Positions 54,623-63,221 are shown, numbered from the stretch's first letter. The stretch is 64,000 nucleotides of DNA from Peribacillus butanolivorans (GCF_001273755.1 NZ_LGYA01000003.1:976-64975), one strand, 5' to 3'. Notes: generated by a model not told the origin, from the letters alone. Numbers and translations: made by a program.

Positions 54623-54762
54623 AGGCTACTCTTTTTACTTTTAAAGATATGAGGAGTGTGAAGTAGGCGTTTTTCCCTTTTTAATGAGAAAGAAAAACGT
54701 TAGAGATATAACAAATTCTTCCACAACATATGAAAAATGTCTCGTTTTCAACAAAATTTATA

Positions 54763-54792
54763 TTGATAATGATTTTCATTGTCTGCTAATAT
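54763..54792 (+). promoter_or_regulatory. Promoter of efeO with Fur box
   Basis: TTGATA, an 18-base spacer and TAATAT form a promoter overlapped by GATAATGATTTTCATTGTC (54765-54783), close to the 19-bp Fur consensus GATAATGATAATCATTATC. Fur-Fe(II) repression of the efe operon is inferred. Confidence 0.8.
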
Positions 54793-54826
54793 GAATCTAG
54801 AATTCATTTAAAAGGGAGATTCATAT

Positions 54827-55678
54827 ATGAAGAAAACAAAGGCATCATTAGCAGTCTTACTATCTACTAGCCTACTATTTGGCTGTTCACAGGAAAAGGA
54901 AGAAGTAAAGCCGGCAGACAAGAATGCCAAAGAAACGAGTGCAAGTGCGAGTGCTTTAGATGATGTATCTAGCGAATATCGGGAATATGCGATTGGTGAA
55001 ATAGAGGAGTTTGTAAAAGCGACTGAAGAGTTTACGACAGCTGTAACGTCAGGTGATATTGAAAAAGCGAAGGAAGTATACGCACCAGCCCGTATGCATT
55101 ATGAGAGAGCTGAACCAATTGCAGAAGTATTTGGCGATCTTGATCCCAAAATTGATGCCCGTAAAGGGGACGTTAAAGATGAAGAGTGGGGCGGATACCA
55201 CCGGATTGAAATGGGTTTATGGGAAGAAAACACAACAAAAGGTTATGAAGAGTATGCAAATCAATTGATGAGTGATGTCAATTTGCTTCGTGCCAAAGTT
55301 GAAACTGTTGAGGTCACACCGGATTTATTAATCACAGGTGCGGTTGATTTATTAAATGAAGTTTCTACGAGTAAGGTAACTGGAGAAGAGGATCGATACT
55401 CTCATACAGATTTATATGACTTTGTTGCAAATGTAGAAGGTGCCGAAAAAATCTACGAACTTCTTACACCAGCTCTTAAAGAAAAAGACGAAAAGCTTGT
55501 AACGGAAATCCAACAACGTTTTGACGATGTATACAGCTTGCTTGAGAAGCATAAAGAAGGTAATGGCTATACCTCTTATACGGATTTAAAAGAATCTGAG
55601 GTTAAAGAGCTAAGCCAAGCCATTGATGCATTAGCTGAACCACTTTCGCAAATAGGGATTGTAACGGAGGAATCATAA
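54827..55678 (+). CDS. efeO: EfeO/EfeM-type iron uptake lipoprotein (imelysin family)
   Basis: EfeO is the extracytoplasmic iron-binding partner of the EfeUOB system. The 283-aa protein begins with a lipoprotein signal ending LLFGC (Cys20), then a linker rich in A, S, K and D, and an imelysin-like helical domain with the conserved GGYHRIEMGLW near 125-135, the HxxE iron-binding motif. It lacks the cupredoxin domain of long EfeO proteins, as in Bacillus EfeM/YwbM. It is the first gene after the Fur box and is tightly coupled to efeB. Confidence 0.9.
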   Translation: MKKTKASLAVLLSTSLLFGCSQEKEEVKPADKNAKETSASASALDDVSSEYREYAIGEIEEFVKATEEFTTAVTSGDIEKAKEVYAPARMHYERAEPIAEVFGDLDPKIDARKGDVKDEEWGGYHRIEMGLWEENTTKGYEEYANQLMSDVNLLRAKVETVEVTPDLLITGAVDLLNEVSTSKVTGEEDRYSHTDLYDFVANVEGAEKIYELLTPALKEKDEKLVTEIQQRFDDVYSLLEKHKEGNGYTSYTDLKESEVKELSQAIDALAEPLSQIGIVTEES

Positions 55679-56965
55679 TTGAAAGAAAACACGCCAAATG
55701 ACGAAACTTCGCTTTTTACTAAAAAAGTAAGTCGTCGCAATATGTTGAAAACAGCAGGAGTTGGTGGGGTCGGAGTCGTAATAGGAGCCTCTGGATTTGG
55801 TGGGCTTTTGAATCTATCTGATTCGAAGGCAAATGGACAAACTAATGATGTTGTTCCATTTTATGGGGCAAATCAAGCGGGCATTACTACTGAAGCTCAG
55901 GATAACCTTTATTTTGCAGCACTGGAAGTTACGACAGATAATAAATCTGACCTAATCCAGCTATTTAAGGACTGGACAGAAGCAGCGGCTCAGATGACAG
56001 CGGGAAAATTGGTAGGTGAAGCTTCTCTAAATACTAGTATGCCTCCAAAAGATACTGGGGAAGCAAAAGAATTGTCACCTTCTAATTTGACGATTACTTT
56101 TGGAGTGGGTCCTACCCTATTTACGAAGAATGGTAAAGATCGGTTTGGTTTGAAATCGAAAAAGCCTGCTGAATTAAAGGATCTGCCCAAATTCCCTTTA
56201 GATGCGTTAGAAGATTCTTGGAGTGGTGGAGATATTTGTATTCAAGCATGTGCAGATGATCTTCAGGTTGCTTTTCATGCCGTTAGGAACTTAGTGAGAA
56301 TCGGGAGAGGGAAAACGATTATTCATTGGGCCCAAACAGGTTTCCAACGTACTAAACAAGCCGATTCTCAAAAAACAACACCGCGTAACTTATTCGGGTT
56401 TAAGGACGGAACTGCCAATCCGGATAAGAAGAACAGCAGTGAAATGAATGAACATGTTTGGGTAAAGGCTGGGGATGGTCCAGACTGGCTTGTTGGCGGC
56501 AGTTATATGGTTGTTCGCCGAATTCAGATGTACATTGAAGTATGGGACCGTACTATATTGAAAGAGCAGGAAAATACATTTGGCCGTCACCGTGACAGTG
56601 GAGCTCCATTAGGGATGAAGAATGAATTTGATAAGGTTGATTTAGAAGCTAAAGATAAGAATGGAAATCGGATTATTCCAGAAGATTCGCATATGAGTCT
56701 ATCCAGGGGGGACGGAAAAGCAAAGATTCTGCGGCGTCCTTATTCATATGCGGATGGAATGGATCCTAAAACAGGAAGCTTGAACGCTGGCCTTCTGTTC
56801 ATTTGTTATCAACGCAACCCAAGTAAACAATTTGTTCCTATACAGGAACGCCTTGCGAAAAATGATAAGCTGAATGAATATATCATTCACCGAGGTAGTG
56901 CTGTATTTGCTTGTTTGCCAGGTGTGAAAAAGGGTGGCTATATCGGAGAATCCCTTTTTAGGTGA
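55679..56965 (+). CDS. efeB: Tat-exported Dyp-type haem peroxidase EfeB
   Basis: EfeB is a dye-decolourising peroxidase that acts outside the membrane in EfeUOB iron uptake (Fe(II) oxidation or haem deferrochelation). The 428-aa protein has a twin-arginine signal with SRRNMLKTAG near 19-28 and a hydrophobic stretch ending about 48, then the Dyp core with GFKDGTANPD near 240, the GxxDG haem-site motif. The start is TTG 55679, directly after the efeO stop, with SD cggagga inside efeO; there is no in-frame ATG before the Tat motif. Confidence 0.92.
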   Translation: MKENTPNDETSLFTKKVSRRNMLKTAGVGGVGVVIGASGFGGLLNLSDSKANGQTNDVVPFYGANQAGITTEAQDNLYFAALEVTTDNKSDLIQLFKDWTEAAAQMTAGKLVGEASLNTSMPPKDTGEAKELSPSNLTITFGVGPTLFTKNGKDRFGLKSKKPAELKDLPKFPLDALEDSWSGGDICIQACADDLQVAFHAVRNLVRIGRGKTIIHWAQTGFQRTKQADSQKTTPRNLFGFKDGTANPDKKNSSEMNEHVWVKAGDGPDWLVGGSYMVVRRIQMYIEVWDRTILKEQENTFGRHRDSGAPLGMKNEFDKVDLEAKDKNGNRIIPEDSHMSLSRGDGKAKILRRPYSYADGMDPKTGSLNAGLLFICYQRNPSKQFVPIQERLAKNDKLNEYIIHRGSAVFACLPGVKKGGYIGESLFR

Positions 56966-56988
56966 TTGAATTTTAAAAGATAGACGAG

Positions 56989-57030
56989 AAAATCGCCAGC
57001 ATGGATGCGTATCCGGGTTGGCGATTTTAG
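56989..57030 (+). terminator. Hairpin between efeB and efeU (attenuator)
   Basis: The stem aaaatcgcca / tggcgatttt with a 20-base loop is followed by only a short T run. It could lower efeU expression relative to efeOB without separating it from the operon. Confidence 0.6.
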
Positions 57031-57053
57031 TTCATAAATAAGGAGGGACCAGT

Positions 57054-58808
57054 ATGACTGTTTCTAAATGGAAAAGTGGGATATTGGTTTTAATAGTCAG
57101 TCTTTTATTTATTTCATCTGCAGTACGAGTTGTTTCAGCAGGTGAAAATCATGATCAGCTTTTTGTCTATATTGGCGATAGTTTAATGAAGACAAAATCC
57201 GGCGACCTTGACGCAGTTTCTGATAATATAGCTCAATTTGAAAAAGAATGGAAAATGATAAAAACGGACAGTGAAGTTGCGAAGAAAGTTGACAAGCAAT
57301 TATTGGCTGTAAAAAGTGCTGTGAAGAACCAAGCAGACGCAGATGAAATTAAAAAGCAATTATCGGCTTTATCAAGTACTCTAATTACATATGATACAGA
57401 GGAAAATCCAGTAGATAAGACGGACTATAAGGACCGGTTACAAGCGTTAATACCCTTAATAGATGAGTTGGATGCAACGATAGCTGAAGGAGACTTTGTT
57501 CAAGCTAAGAGTCAATATGCAAACCTCCTGAATCAATGGACTGACGCTGAGGTTGTTGTCCGGGAGGAAAGTGTTGCTTCATACGGTAAGATTGAAACGG
57601 CTATGGCCTTTGTACGGATAGCCATTACACAGGATCCTCCTGATTCGGAAAAAGCCTTAACGAATCTTACTGAATTAAAAGGTTTAATGGAGGATTTTCT
57701 TGCTGGTAAGGTTGAAGAAGAAGACCAGAAGGTGACTTATTCACTTGGAGATGTTACACAACTCTTACAAGGAAGCGTAGCCGATATTGAAAAAAATGAT
57801 ATCGATTCGGCGATTGATCAGTTAAATGAAATTTTAACAATTTGGCCTAATGTCGAAGGGGAAGTTTCAACAAGGGACAGCAAGTTATACAGTGATATGG
57901 AAACAAAAGTTCCGACCGCAATCAGCCTGTTGCAATCGAAAAAGATAAAAGCAGAGGAAGCGAAGGAAATCGTTTCGGATTTAAACACCCGGTTGCTACC
58001 CTTGATTGATGATACGAGCTATACAACATGGGATGCTGCTTTGATTCTTTTACGGGAGGGGCTAGAAGCACTCTTGATTGTAGCTACATTATTATCTTTT
58101 CTAAAGAAAATTGGACAAGCTGACAAACAAAAGTGGATTTGGACAGGGGTCGGTGCTGGATTAGCCGCGAGTACCATCTTTGCGGTCATCATCAATATTG
58201 TTTTCTCTCAAATTACGGCTGCGTCAAGCCGTGAGTACATTGAGGGAATCACTGGGATAGTGGCAGTATTGATGATGTTGACAATTGGCCTTTGGCTCCA
58301 TAGTAAATCGAATATCCATGCATGGAATCGTTATATTGGCAAGCGAGTGGACCAAGCAATTGCTACAGGTAGTATCGTCTCGTTTGCTTTAATTAGCTTT
58401 CTATCCATTTTCCGTGAAGGTGCGGAGACAATTATCTTTTATGCAGGAATGGCGCCGTATATGGAATTGAAGCAGCTATTAAGCGGGATTGCAATTGCCT
58501 TCCTCATATTAGTAGTGATTGGTTTTATCATGCTACGTTATAGCGTGAAACTACCGATTACCCTATTCTTTAAAGCAGCAACGATACTCATCTATGTTTT
58601 GGCATTTAAGATTCTTGGGGTCTCTATTCATTCACTTCAAGTTTCACAAGTGCTGAAGACACATACGATTACTTCCTTCCCGTTTGTAGAATGGATAGGA
58701 CTTTATCCGACAGTAGAAACGATACTGCCGCAAGCTGTATTAATTCTGTTGATCTTACTGGCTACCTATTGGGTTAAAAAAAATAATTCTGTACATGCAT
58801 CTGAATAA
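57054..58808 (+). CDS. efeU: Ferrous/ferric iron permease EfeU (FTR1 family)
   Basis: EfeU transports iron across the membrane, coupled to oxidation by EfeB. The 584-aa product has a signal segment, a soluble helical extracytoplasmic domain of about 290 residues, then seven membrane helices with two REGxE iron-binding motifs: LLREGLEALL near 334 and FREGAETI near 452. The long N-terminal domain is usual in Bacillus. Order is O-B-U, not the U-O-B of B. subtilis. The SD aggaggg precedes ATG 57054. Confidence 0.93.
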   Translation: MTVSKWKSGILVLIVSLLFISSAVRVVSAGENHDQLFVYIGDSLMKTKSGDLDAVSDNIAQFEKEWKMIKTDSEVAKKVDKQLLAVKSAVKNQADADEIKKQLSALSSTLITYDTEENPVDKTDYKDRLQALIPLIDELDATIAEGDFVQAKSQYANLLNQWTDAEVVVREESVASYGKIETAMAFVRIAITQDPPDSEKALTNLTELKGLMEDFLAGKVEEEDQKVTYSLGDVTQLLQGSVADIEKNDIDSAIDQLNEILTIWPNVEGEVSTRDSKLYSDMETKVPTAISLLQSKKIKAEEAKEIVSDLNTRLLPLIDDTSYTTWDAALILLREGLEALLIVATLLSFLKKIGQADKQKWIWTGVGAGLAASTIFAVIINIVFSQITAASSREYIEGITGIVAVLMMLTIGLWLHSKSNIHAWNRYIGKRVDQAIATGSIVSFALISFLSIFREGAETIIFYAGMAPYMELKQLLSGIAIAFLILVVIGFIMLRYSVKLPITLFFKAATILIYVLAFKILGVSIHSLQVSQVLKTHTITSFPFVEWIGLYPTVETILPQAVLILLILLATYWVKKNNSVHASE

Positions 58809-58835
58809 AAAAGAGCTGCCTAAGTGAACTGCACC

Positions 58836-58864
58836 CCAATTGTTAGACAACATCTAACAATTGG
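58836..58864 (+). promoter_or_regulatory. Hairpin at the left end of the IS
   Basis: ccaattgttaga, five bases, tctaacaattgg is a perfect 12-bp inverted repeat just before the orfA SD (ggagg). It can block read-through transcription from efeU and sequester the SD region, as in other insertion sequences that limit impinging transcription. Confidence 0.6.
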
Positions 58865-58877
58865 AGGTGCAGTTTTT

Positions 58878-59387
58878 TTGACTAAATATACGATAGACGA
58901 AAAATTACATGCAGTTTTAGAGTACTTGGAAGGGAAAAAATCCTATAAATCCATCGCACAAGAAAGAAATGTAGGCTTATCCCCTTTGAAGAGATGGGTC
59001 GCTCGCTATCTAGAACATGGGATGGAAGGAATTGCTTCATCCTATACAAATTACACTCTGCCCTTTAAACTAGAGGTACTTAAATATATGAACGAATATG
59101 GGGCATCGATCAGCGAGACCGCTGTACACTATAATCTTCCTTCCGATTCTACACTTTTGAAATGGTCAAATCAGTTGAAGGAAGGAGGTATAGACGCCCT
59201 TAAACCAAAGAAAAAGGGGCGTCTATCCATGAAAAAAGAAACCAAGAAAACATCGCCAGCTAATGGCTCTCAAGAAGCACTTCTTGCCGAATTAGAATAC
59301 TTACGTGCAGAGAATGCCTATCTAAAAAAGTTGAATGCTTTAGTTCAAGAAAAGGAAGCCCTACAAAGAAAGACAAAGCGAAAGTAG
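58878..59387 (+). CDS. IS150-type transposase orfA (InsA-like)
   Basis: The 169-aa product has two helix-turn-helix modules (about 5-45 and 60-105, KSYKSIAQERNVGLSPLKRW) and a C-terminal leucine-zipper helix. It starts with TTG 58878 after ggaggtgcag. It probably binds the IS ends and, through a -1 frameshift at A-AAA-AAG (59324-59330), is fused to orfB to give the active transposase. Confidence 0.9.
   Translation: MTKYTIDEKLHAVLEYLEGKKSYKSIAQERNVGLSPLKRWVARYLEHGMEGIASSYTNYTLPFKLEVLKYMNEYGASISETAVHYNLPSDSTLLKWSNQLKEGGIDALKPKKKGRLSMKKETKKTSPANGSQEALLAELEYLRAENAYLKKLNALVQEKEALQRKTKRK
59324..59330 (+). promoter_or_regulatory. Programmed -1 ribosomal frameshift heptamer
   Basis: The slippery sequence A AAA AAG is in the correct zero-frame phase inside orfA, and the orfB frame is open from here on, as is typical of IS3-family elements. 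The fused product would be the full transposase. Confidence 0.8.
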
Positions 59388-59440
59388 TCCATGAACTAAG
59401 GAAACAATTTGATTTAAATCTGCTTCTATCCATTTCTAAC

Positions 59441-60226
59441 ATGGCACGGAGCACATACTATTATTGGGTAAACGCCTTCGGGCGTGAGGATAAATACACA
59501 GAAATGAAATCCCTTATCGAAGAGATTTTCCATACGCATAAAGGGCGTTATGGGTATCGGCGTATCACCCTAGAATTACGTAACAGAGGTACTCGTATCA
59601 ATCATAAAACAGTTCTCCGATTGATGAATGAACTAGGATTGAAGTCTTTAGTTCGCATGAAGAAATACCGTTCGTACAAAGGGAAAATCGGCAAGATTGC
59701 ACCCAACATTCTAGCACGTGATTTCAAGGCAATAAACTCAAATGAAAAATGGGTGACAGACGTTACAGAATTCCATCTAGCTGGGGAGAAACTATACTTA
59801 TCGGCCATTCTTGATCTGTTTAATGGAGAAATCATCGCCTATAATATCGAATCTCGGCCTGTTTATCCCCTCGTTTCCAAAATGCTGGAGAAAGCCTTTG
59901 AACGCTTGGAATCGAAAGATACACCCATTCTTTATTCAGATCAGGGCTGGCATTACCAGATGAAACAATATTCGCATGATTTGAAAAGACATAACATTAC
60001 ACAAAGCATGTCCCGTAAAGGAAATTGTCTCGATAATGCGGTCATAGAAAACTTCTTTGGCTTATTAAAATCCGAATTACTCTATCTTCAAGAACTTGAA
60101 AGCATGGAGCATTTCAAACAAGAATTAGAAGAATATATCCATTACTACAATCATCAACGAATCAAGGTAAAATTAAAAGGCATGAGCCCGGTAGATTACC
60201 GGGTTCATGCCCTCAAGGCTGCCTAA
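59441..60226 (+). CDS. IS150-type transposase orfB, DDE catalytic domain
   Basis: This 261-aa segment is the IS3-family integrase core. The DDE triad is visible as WVTDVTEF (first Asp), LYSDQGWHYQ (second Asp) and DNAVIENFFG (Glu), with the family's HHKGRYGYRRI-like HTHKGRYGYRR near the N-terminus. Translation in this frame continues upstream to the frameshift site, so the true protein is the orfA-orfB fusion. It is complete and apparently functional. Confidence 0.93.
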   Translation: MARSTYYYWVNAFGREDKYTEMKSLIEEIFHTHKGRYGYRRITLELRNRGTRINHKTVLRLMNELGLKSLVRMKKYRSYKGKIGKIAPNILARDFKAINSNEKWVTDVTEFHLAGEKLYLSAILDLFNGEIIAYNIESRPVYPLVSKMLEKAFERLESKDTPILYSDQGWHYQMKQYSHDLKRHNITQSMSRKGNCLDNAVIENFFGLLKSELLYLQELESMEHFKQELEEYIHYYNHQRIKVKLKGMSPVDYRVHALKAA

Positions 60227-60285
60227 TTAAATAAAGTGTCTAACTTTTTGGGTTCACTTCAATTGTCAGTCCTCTTTTGTAGTAT

Positions 60286-60711
60286 CTAGCGCAGAGATCG
60301 GCGATAGGAATATTGTTTCAATTGATAGAGGATAAAGCAACCAATGCAGAATCCAAGGATGGCTATGAAAGAAGCAAGTCCGACCATCACCGTAAAAATA
60401 TATCCTGAAACTGTCCAACCAAGTAAGAAAGAAATTAATCCAAGTCCCAAGCAAACGACTGCAATAACTTGGTTGAATTGCTGTTGTGAATGATCTTCCG
60501 GAATATAATCAGAAGGCCGCTTTTTCAAGAAGAGCTTTGCAAGCCGCATAATCGGATTGAAATTAAAGATAAGCCCTAAAAGTCCTGCTGTAAACGGAAT
60601 CGCTAATATCCATATTTGACCGGTTAGTAAGGCAGTCACCACACTTAAAAATATGACCCATTGATTCGTGCGTACTAAGGGACGGGGAATAGAACGCATT
60701 TCACTCGTCAT
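60286..60711 (-). CDS. DUF4395 family membrane protein
   Basis: The 141-aa protein has three or four membrane helices and the DUF4395 pattern: an N-terminal IPRPLVRTNQ segment, a central NPIMRLAK motif, and a C-terminal GFCIGCF with a CxxC-like cysteine pair. The family often occurs beside thiol/redox genes, but its function is unknown. The SD gggagg precedes ATG 60711. It converges on efeU, with the IS inserted between them. Confidence 0.8.
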   Translation of the reverse strand: MTSEMRSIPRPLVRTNQWVIFLSVVTALLTGQIWILAIPFTAGLLGLIFNFNPIMRLAKLFLKKRPSDYIPEDHSQQQFNQVIAVVCLGLGLISFLLGWTVSGYIFTVMVGLASFIAILGFCIGCFILYQLKQYSYRRSLR

Positions 60712-60909
60712 TTGAATGCCAACCTCCCTGATGTGTTTTATTATATTTTATCTTTATTATAGCTACTTGTTAAGTGGGAATGATAAAAAAGCCTATAAAA
60801 TCAAAACTCAACCTTCTTATTTGTAATAATTTTAATTTAGTATTGATTATTATTATTAAAACAGTATAATATAATATATAACAATTAGTTAAAGTAGGAG
60901 GACGGTATA

Positions 60910-61029
60910 ATGGTAACAAAAGTTTGTCAAACATGCGGTACACCAATTAAAAAACTAAAGCATTCTTCTATATGCCAATGCGGTCCTAAAATATTGAGCA
61001 ATCAATTCTCAGCTAAAACAAAAAAATAA
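60910..61029 (+). CDS. Small 39-aa zinc-finger-like protein
   Basis: ATG 60910 after a strong SD (taggagg) opens 39 codons beginning MVTKVCQTCGTPIKKLKHSS and containing two cysteine pairs, CQTC and CQC, with a basic tail. A terminator follows. The cysteine spacing suggests a small zinc ribbon, but the family was not recognised. The SD and terminator support a real gene. Confidence 0.65.
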   Translation: MVTKVCQTCGTPIKKLKHSSICQCGPKILSNQFSAKTKK

Positions 61030-61054
61030 ACTGCATAAAATAGAATGATAAATT

Positions 61055-61085
61055 AAACCGGTTATTGGAAATAATCGGTTTTTTG
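61055..61085 (+). terminator. Terminator after the 39-aa gene
   Basis: The stem aaaccggttatt / ataatcggttt with loop ggaa is followed by ttttt. Confidence 0.85.
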
Positions 61086-61231
61086 TTTACTTGTGGAGTG
61101 TAAGGATGTGTAACTAAAAAAATATCTTTTTATCCAATATTAAATATTTTTATTTTGAGTAAAAATAATGTACGATTAGAGAATAGAATTTAATGTCAGG
61201 GTGGAACAAAAGACAATGTATTAGTTTGTCT

Positions 61232-61249
61232 AAACCATCACGTGACGGT
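61232..61249. promoter_or_regulatory. CACGTG-centred palindrome before the MerR gene
   Basis: aaccatcacgtgacggtt is a near-perfect inverted repeat with one mismatched pair, right before the SD of the MerR-family gene. It may be that protein's operator. Confidence 0.45.
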
Positions 61250-61673
61250 TGGGAGGGGTTATATTGGGAACGAGACGTTGAAAATTGGCGAGTTGGCGGA
61301 AATGGCGAATGTTACGAAGAGAACTGTTGATTACTATACAAACATGGGCCTGCTAAAAGCAGAACGTTCCGCCTCTAACTACCGTTATTATTCAGTCAGG
61401 GAACTTGAACGGCTTCACCGTATTGAGGAGTATAAAAGAAAAAACCTTTCATTAGAAGATATAAAGGAACTATTTAACCAGGACAAGGAAGTTTCATCTG
61501 CCATTGAGGAAACAGGACTTCAATTGAAAAGTAAACTGGATGGCTTGAATGAGGAGCTACGGGAAGTAATCAGGCTGATTGAAAAGGACGAAAAAAATGA
61601 ACTTCTTCTAAAAAAACAGATTTCTCACGAAAGCATTGCCTTAATCCAATCATTATTAGTGTTGTTAGTATAA
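61242..61673 (+). CDS. MerR family transcriptional regulator (start uncertain)
   Basis: The protein is a MerR-type regulator: an N-terminal winged helix with KIGELAEMANVTKRTVDYYT and the wing NYRYYSV, then a coiled-coil dimerisation helix and a short C-terminal effector tail with no cysteines. The full open frame from GTG 61242 gives 143 aa, but that GTG lies in the palindrome and lacks an SD. The strong SD gggagggg (61250-61258) points to ATT 61263 or, less well, TTG 61278. The target genes and the signal are unknown. Confidence 0.82.
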   Translation: MTVGRGYIGNETLKIGELAEMANVTKRTVDYYTNMGLLKAERSASNYRYYSVRELERLHRIEEYKRKNLSLEDIKELFNQDKEVSSAIEETGLQLKSKLDGLNEELREVIRLIEKDEKNELLLKKQISHESIALIQSLLVLLV

Positions 61674-61813
61674 TCCAGATTTATTCTCGATAGTTTACTG
61701 TACTAAGGTGCATATTAATAAAGGACATCTTCACAAAATGGTTGGGATGCGGCATTCATGTTAAAATTCAGTTTGTTTTTGAAATGGACATTAACCATTT
61801 ACACAGGAGGTGC

Positions 61814-61876
61814 TTGGGATTAAACCATGTTTGCCTATTCCTTGGTATTACTCAAGGTAGGGTATATACATGGTAA
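61814..61876 (+). CDS. Possible 20-codon leader peptide overlapping the CNNM start
   Basis: TTG 61814, just after the SD aggagg (spacing only three), opens MGLNHVCLFLGITQGRVYTW and stops at TAA 61874-61876, overlapping the ATG of the transporter gene (61870). The overlap would couple the two translations. The tight SD spacing and the lack of comparative data keep this speculative. Confidence 0.3.
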   Translation: MGLNHVCLFLGITQGRVYTW

Positions 61877-63183
61877 ACCCGCACATATTGGAGATTTTTA
61901 TAAAATTATTAGCAGTAGCTGTATTAATAGCATTAACGGCATTTTTTGTTGCCTCAGAATTTGCAATCGTAAAAGTCAGAAGTTCTCGCATTAATCAATT
62001 GATTGAAGAAGGACATAGAAATGCACTTGCAGCCAAGAAAGTAACCACACATATTGATGAGTACTTATCTGCTTGTCAATTGGGGATTACAGTAACCGCA
62101 TTAGGTTTAGGAGTGCTGGGTGAACCGACGGTGGAGGCAATATTTAAACCTTTGTTTTTAAGATGGGGATTAGATGAATCCGTAAGTCATATTATCTCTT
62201 TCGTGATCGCATTTGGCTCTGTCACATTCCTTCACGTTGTAGTCGGGGAACTAGCACCAAAAACAGTTGCGATTCAAAAGGCTGAGGAAGTAACATTAAT
62301 GTTTTCAAAGCCATTAATTCTGTTTTATCGTATTTTGTACCCGTTTATTTGGTTATTGAATGGTTCTGCTCGTGTTCTTACAGGCATGTTCGGGTTAAAG
62401 CCTGCTTCTGAATCTGAAATGGCTCACTCAGAAGAAGAACTACGCATTATTTTATCAGAAAGCTATAAAAGCGGTGAGATTAATCAATCGGAATATAAAT
62501 ATGTAAACCAAATTTTTGAATTTGATGAGCGTATTGCCAATGAGATTATGGTTCCTCGTACGGAAATGACTGTAATTGAAAAAGGTATGCCCTTATTGGA
62601 AGTTGTTGAACTCATTCAAGAAGAGCAATACACCCGTTATCCTGTTATAGACGGTGATAAAGATAATGTAGTGGGTATGGTCAATATCAAGCGTCTTTAT
62701 ACAGCAACAATTACAGAAGAAAATGTTTCAGAATTGACGGTTGATTCATTTGTAACACCAATTATTCGTGTTCTTGAAACAATCGCAATTCATGATTTAC
62801 TACTGAAAATGCAGAAGGAACGGATTCATATGGCCGTTTTAACAGATGAATATGGCGGTACTGCAGGTCTTGTTACGGTTGAAGACATTCTCGAAGAAAT
62901 TGTCGGAGAAATACGAGATGAATTTGACCAAGACGAACGGCCGCTTATTCAAAAAATTGATGAGGGACATTATGTTTTTGATGCAAAAACATTGGTCGAA
63001 GATGTTAATGATACCCTTGCAATAGAATTACCAGAAGAAGATATAGATACATTGGGCGGCTGGTTCCTAACAGGGCGATTTGAAATTGCAGTCGGCGATA
63101 GAATAGAATATGCCGGCTTTGAATTTACCGTAAAAGAGATGGATGGCCATCATGTCTTATATGTTGAAGTTAAGAAAATTTAA
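61870..63183 (+). CDS. CNNM/CorC (HlyC-type) transporter with CBS domains
   Basis: The 437-aa protein has an N-terminal DUF21 membrane domain (about 8-190; ALTAFFVASEFAIVKVRSSR and TVTALGLGVLGEP), two CBS domains (about 205-330; EIMVPRTEM and TDEYGGTAGLVTVEDILEEIVGE) and a C-terminal CorC_HlyC domain. Homologues export Mg2+ or sense cation levels; YhdP, YrkA and MpfA are Bacillus relatives. The SD aaggtaggg lies in a hairpin (cctattccttg/caaggtagg, 61834-61860). A terminator follows. Confidence 0.92.
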   Translation: MVNPHILEIFIKLLAVAVLIALTAFFVASEFAIVKVRSSRINQLIEEGHRNALAAKKVTTHIDEYLSACQLGITVTALGLGVLGEPTVEAIFKPLFLRWGLDESVSHIISFVIAFGSVTFLHVVVGELAPKTVAIQKAEEVTLMFSKPLILFYRILYPFIWLLNGSARVLTGMFGLKPASESEMAHSEEELRIILSESYKSGEINQSEYKYVNQIFEFDERIANEIMVPRTEMTVIEKGMPLLEVVELIQEEQYTRYPVIDGDKDNVVGMVNIKRLYTATITEENVSELTVDSFVTPIIRVLETIAIHDLLLKMQKERIHMAVLTDEYGGTAGLVTVEDILEEIVGEIRDEFDQDERPLIQKIDEGHYVFDAKTLVEDVNDTLAIELPEEDIDTLGGWFLTGRFEIAVGDRIEYAGFEFTVKEMDGHHVLYVEVKKI

Positions 63184-63191
63184 TAATCATG

Positions 63192-63221
63192 AAAAACCGA
63201 AAGCGAAAGCTTTCGGTTTTT
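63192..63221 (+). terminator. Terminator after the CNNM gene
   Basis: The 13-bp stem aaaaaccgaaagc / gctttcggttttt with loop gaaa is followed by a short T-rich tract. The remaining 280 bases to the next gene hold no recognisable gene. Confidence 0.9.

Larger units (their letters stand above)
58825..60261 (+). mobile_element. IS3-family (IS150-group) insertion sequence, complete
   Basis: The 1437-bp element is bounded by imperfect 25-bp inverted repeats (left 58825-58849 beginning TGAACTGCACCCC, right 60237-60261 whose complement begins TGAAGTGAACCCA), both ending inward in TTAGACA. It encodes orfA and orfB with a -1 frameshift window. All reading frames are intact, so it may be active. No clear 3-bp target duplication is visible (aag left, att right). 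Confidence 0.93.

Noticed and set aside
58822..60264. Target-site duplication of the IS element
   Set aside because: The three bases on each side (aag and att) do not match, so no duplication can be claimed; the duplication may have mutated or the ends recombined.
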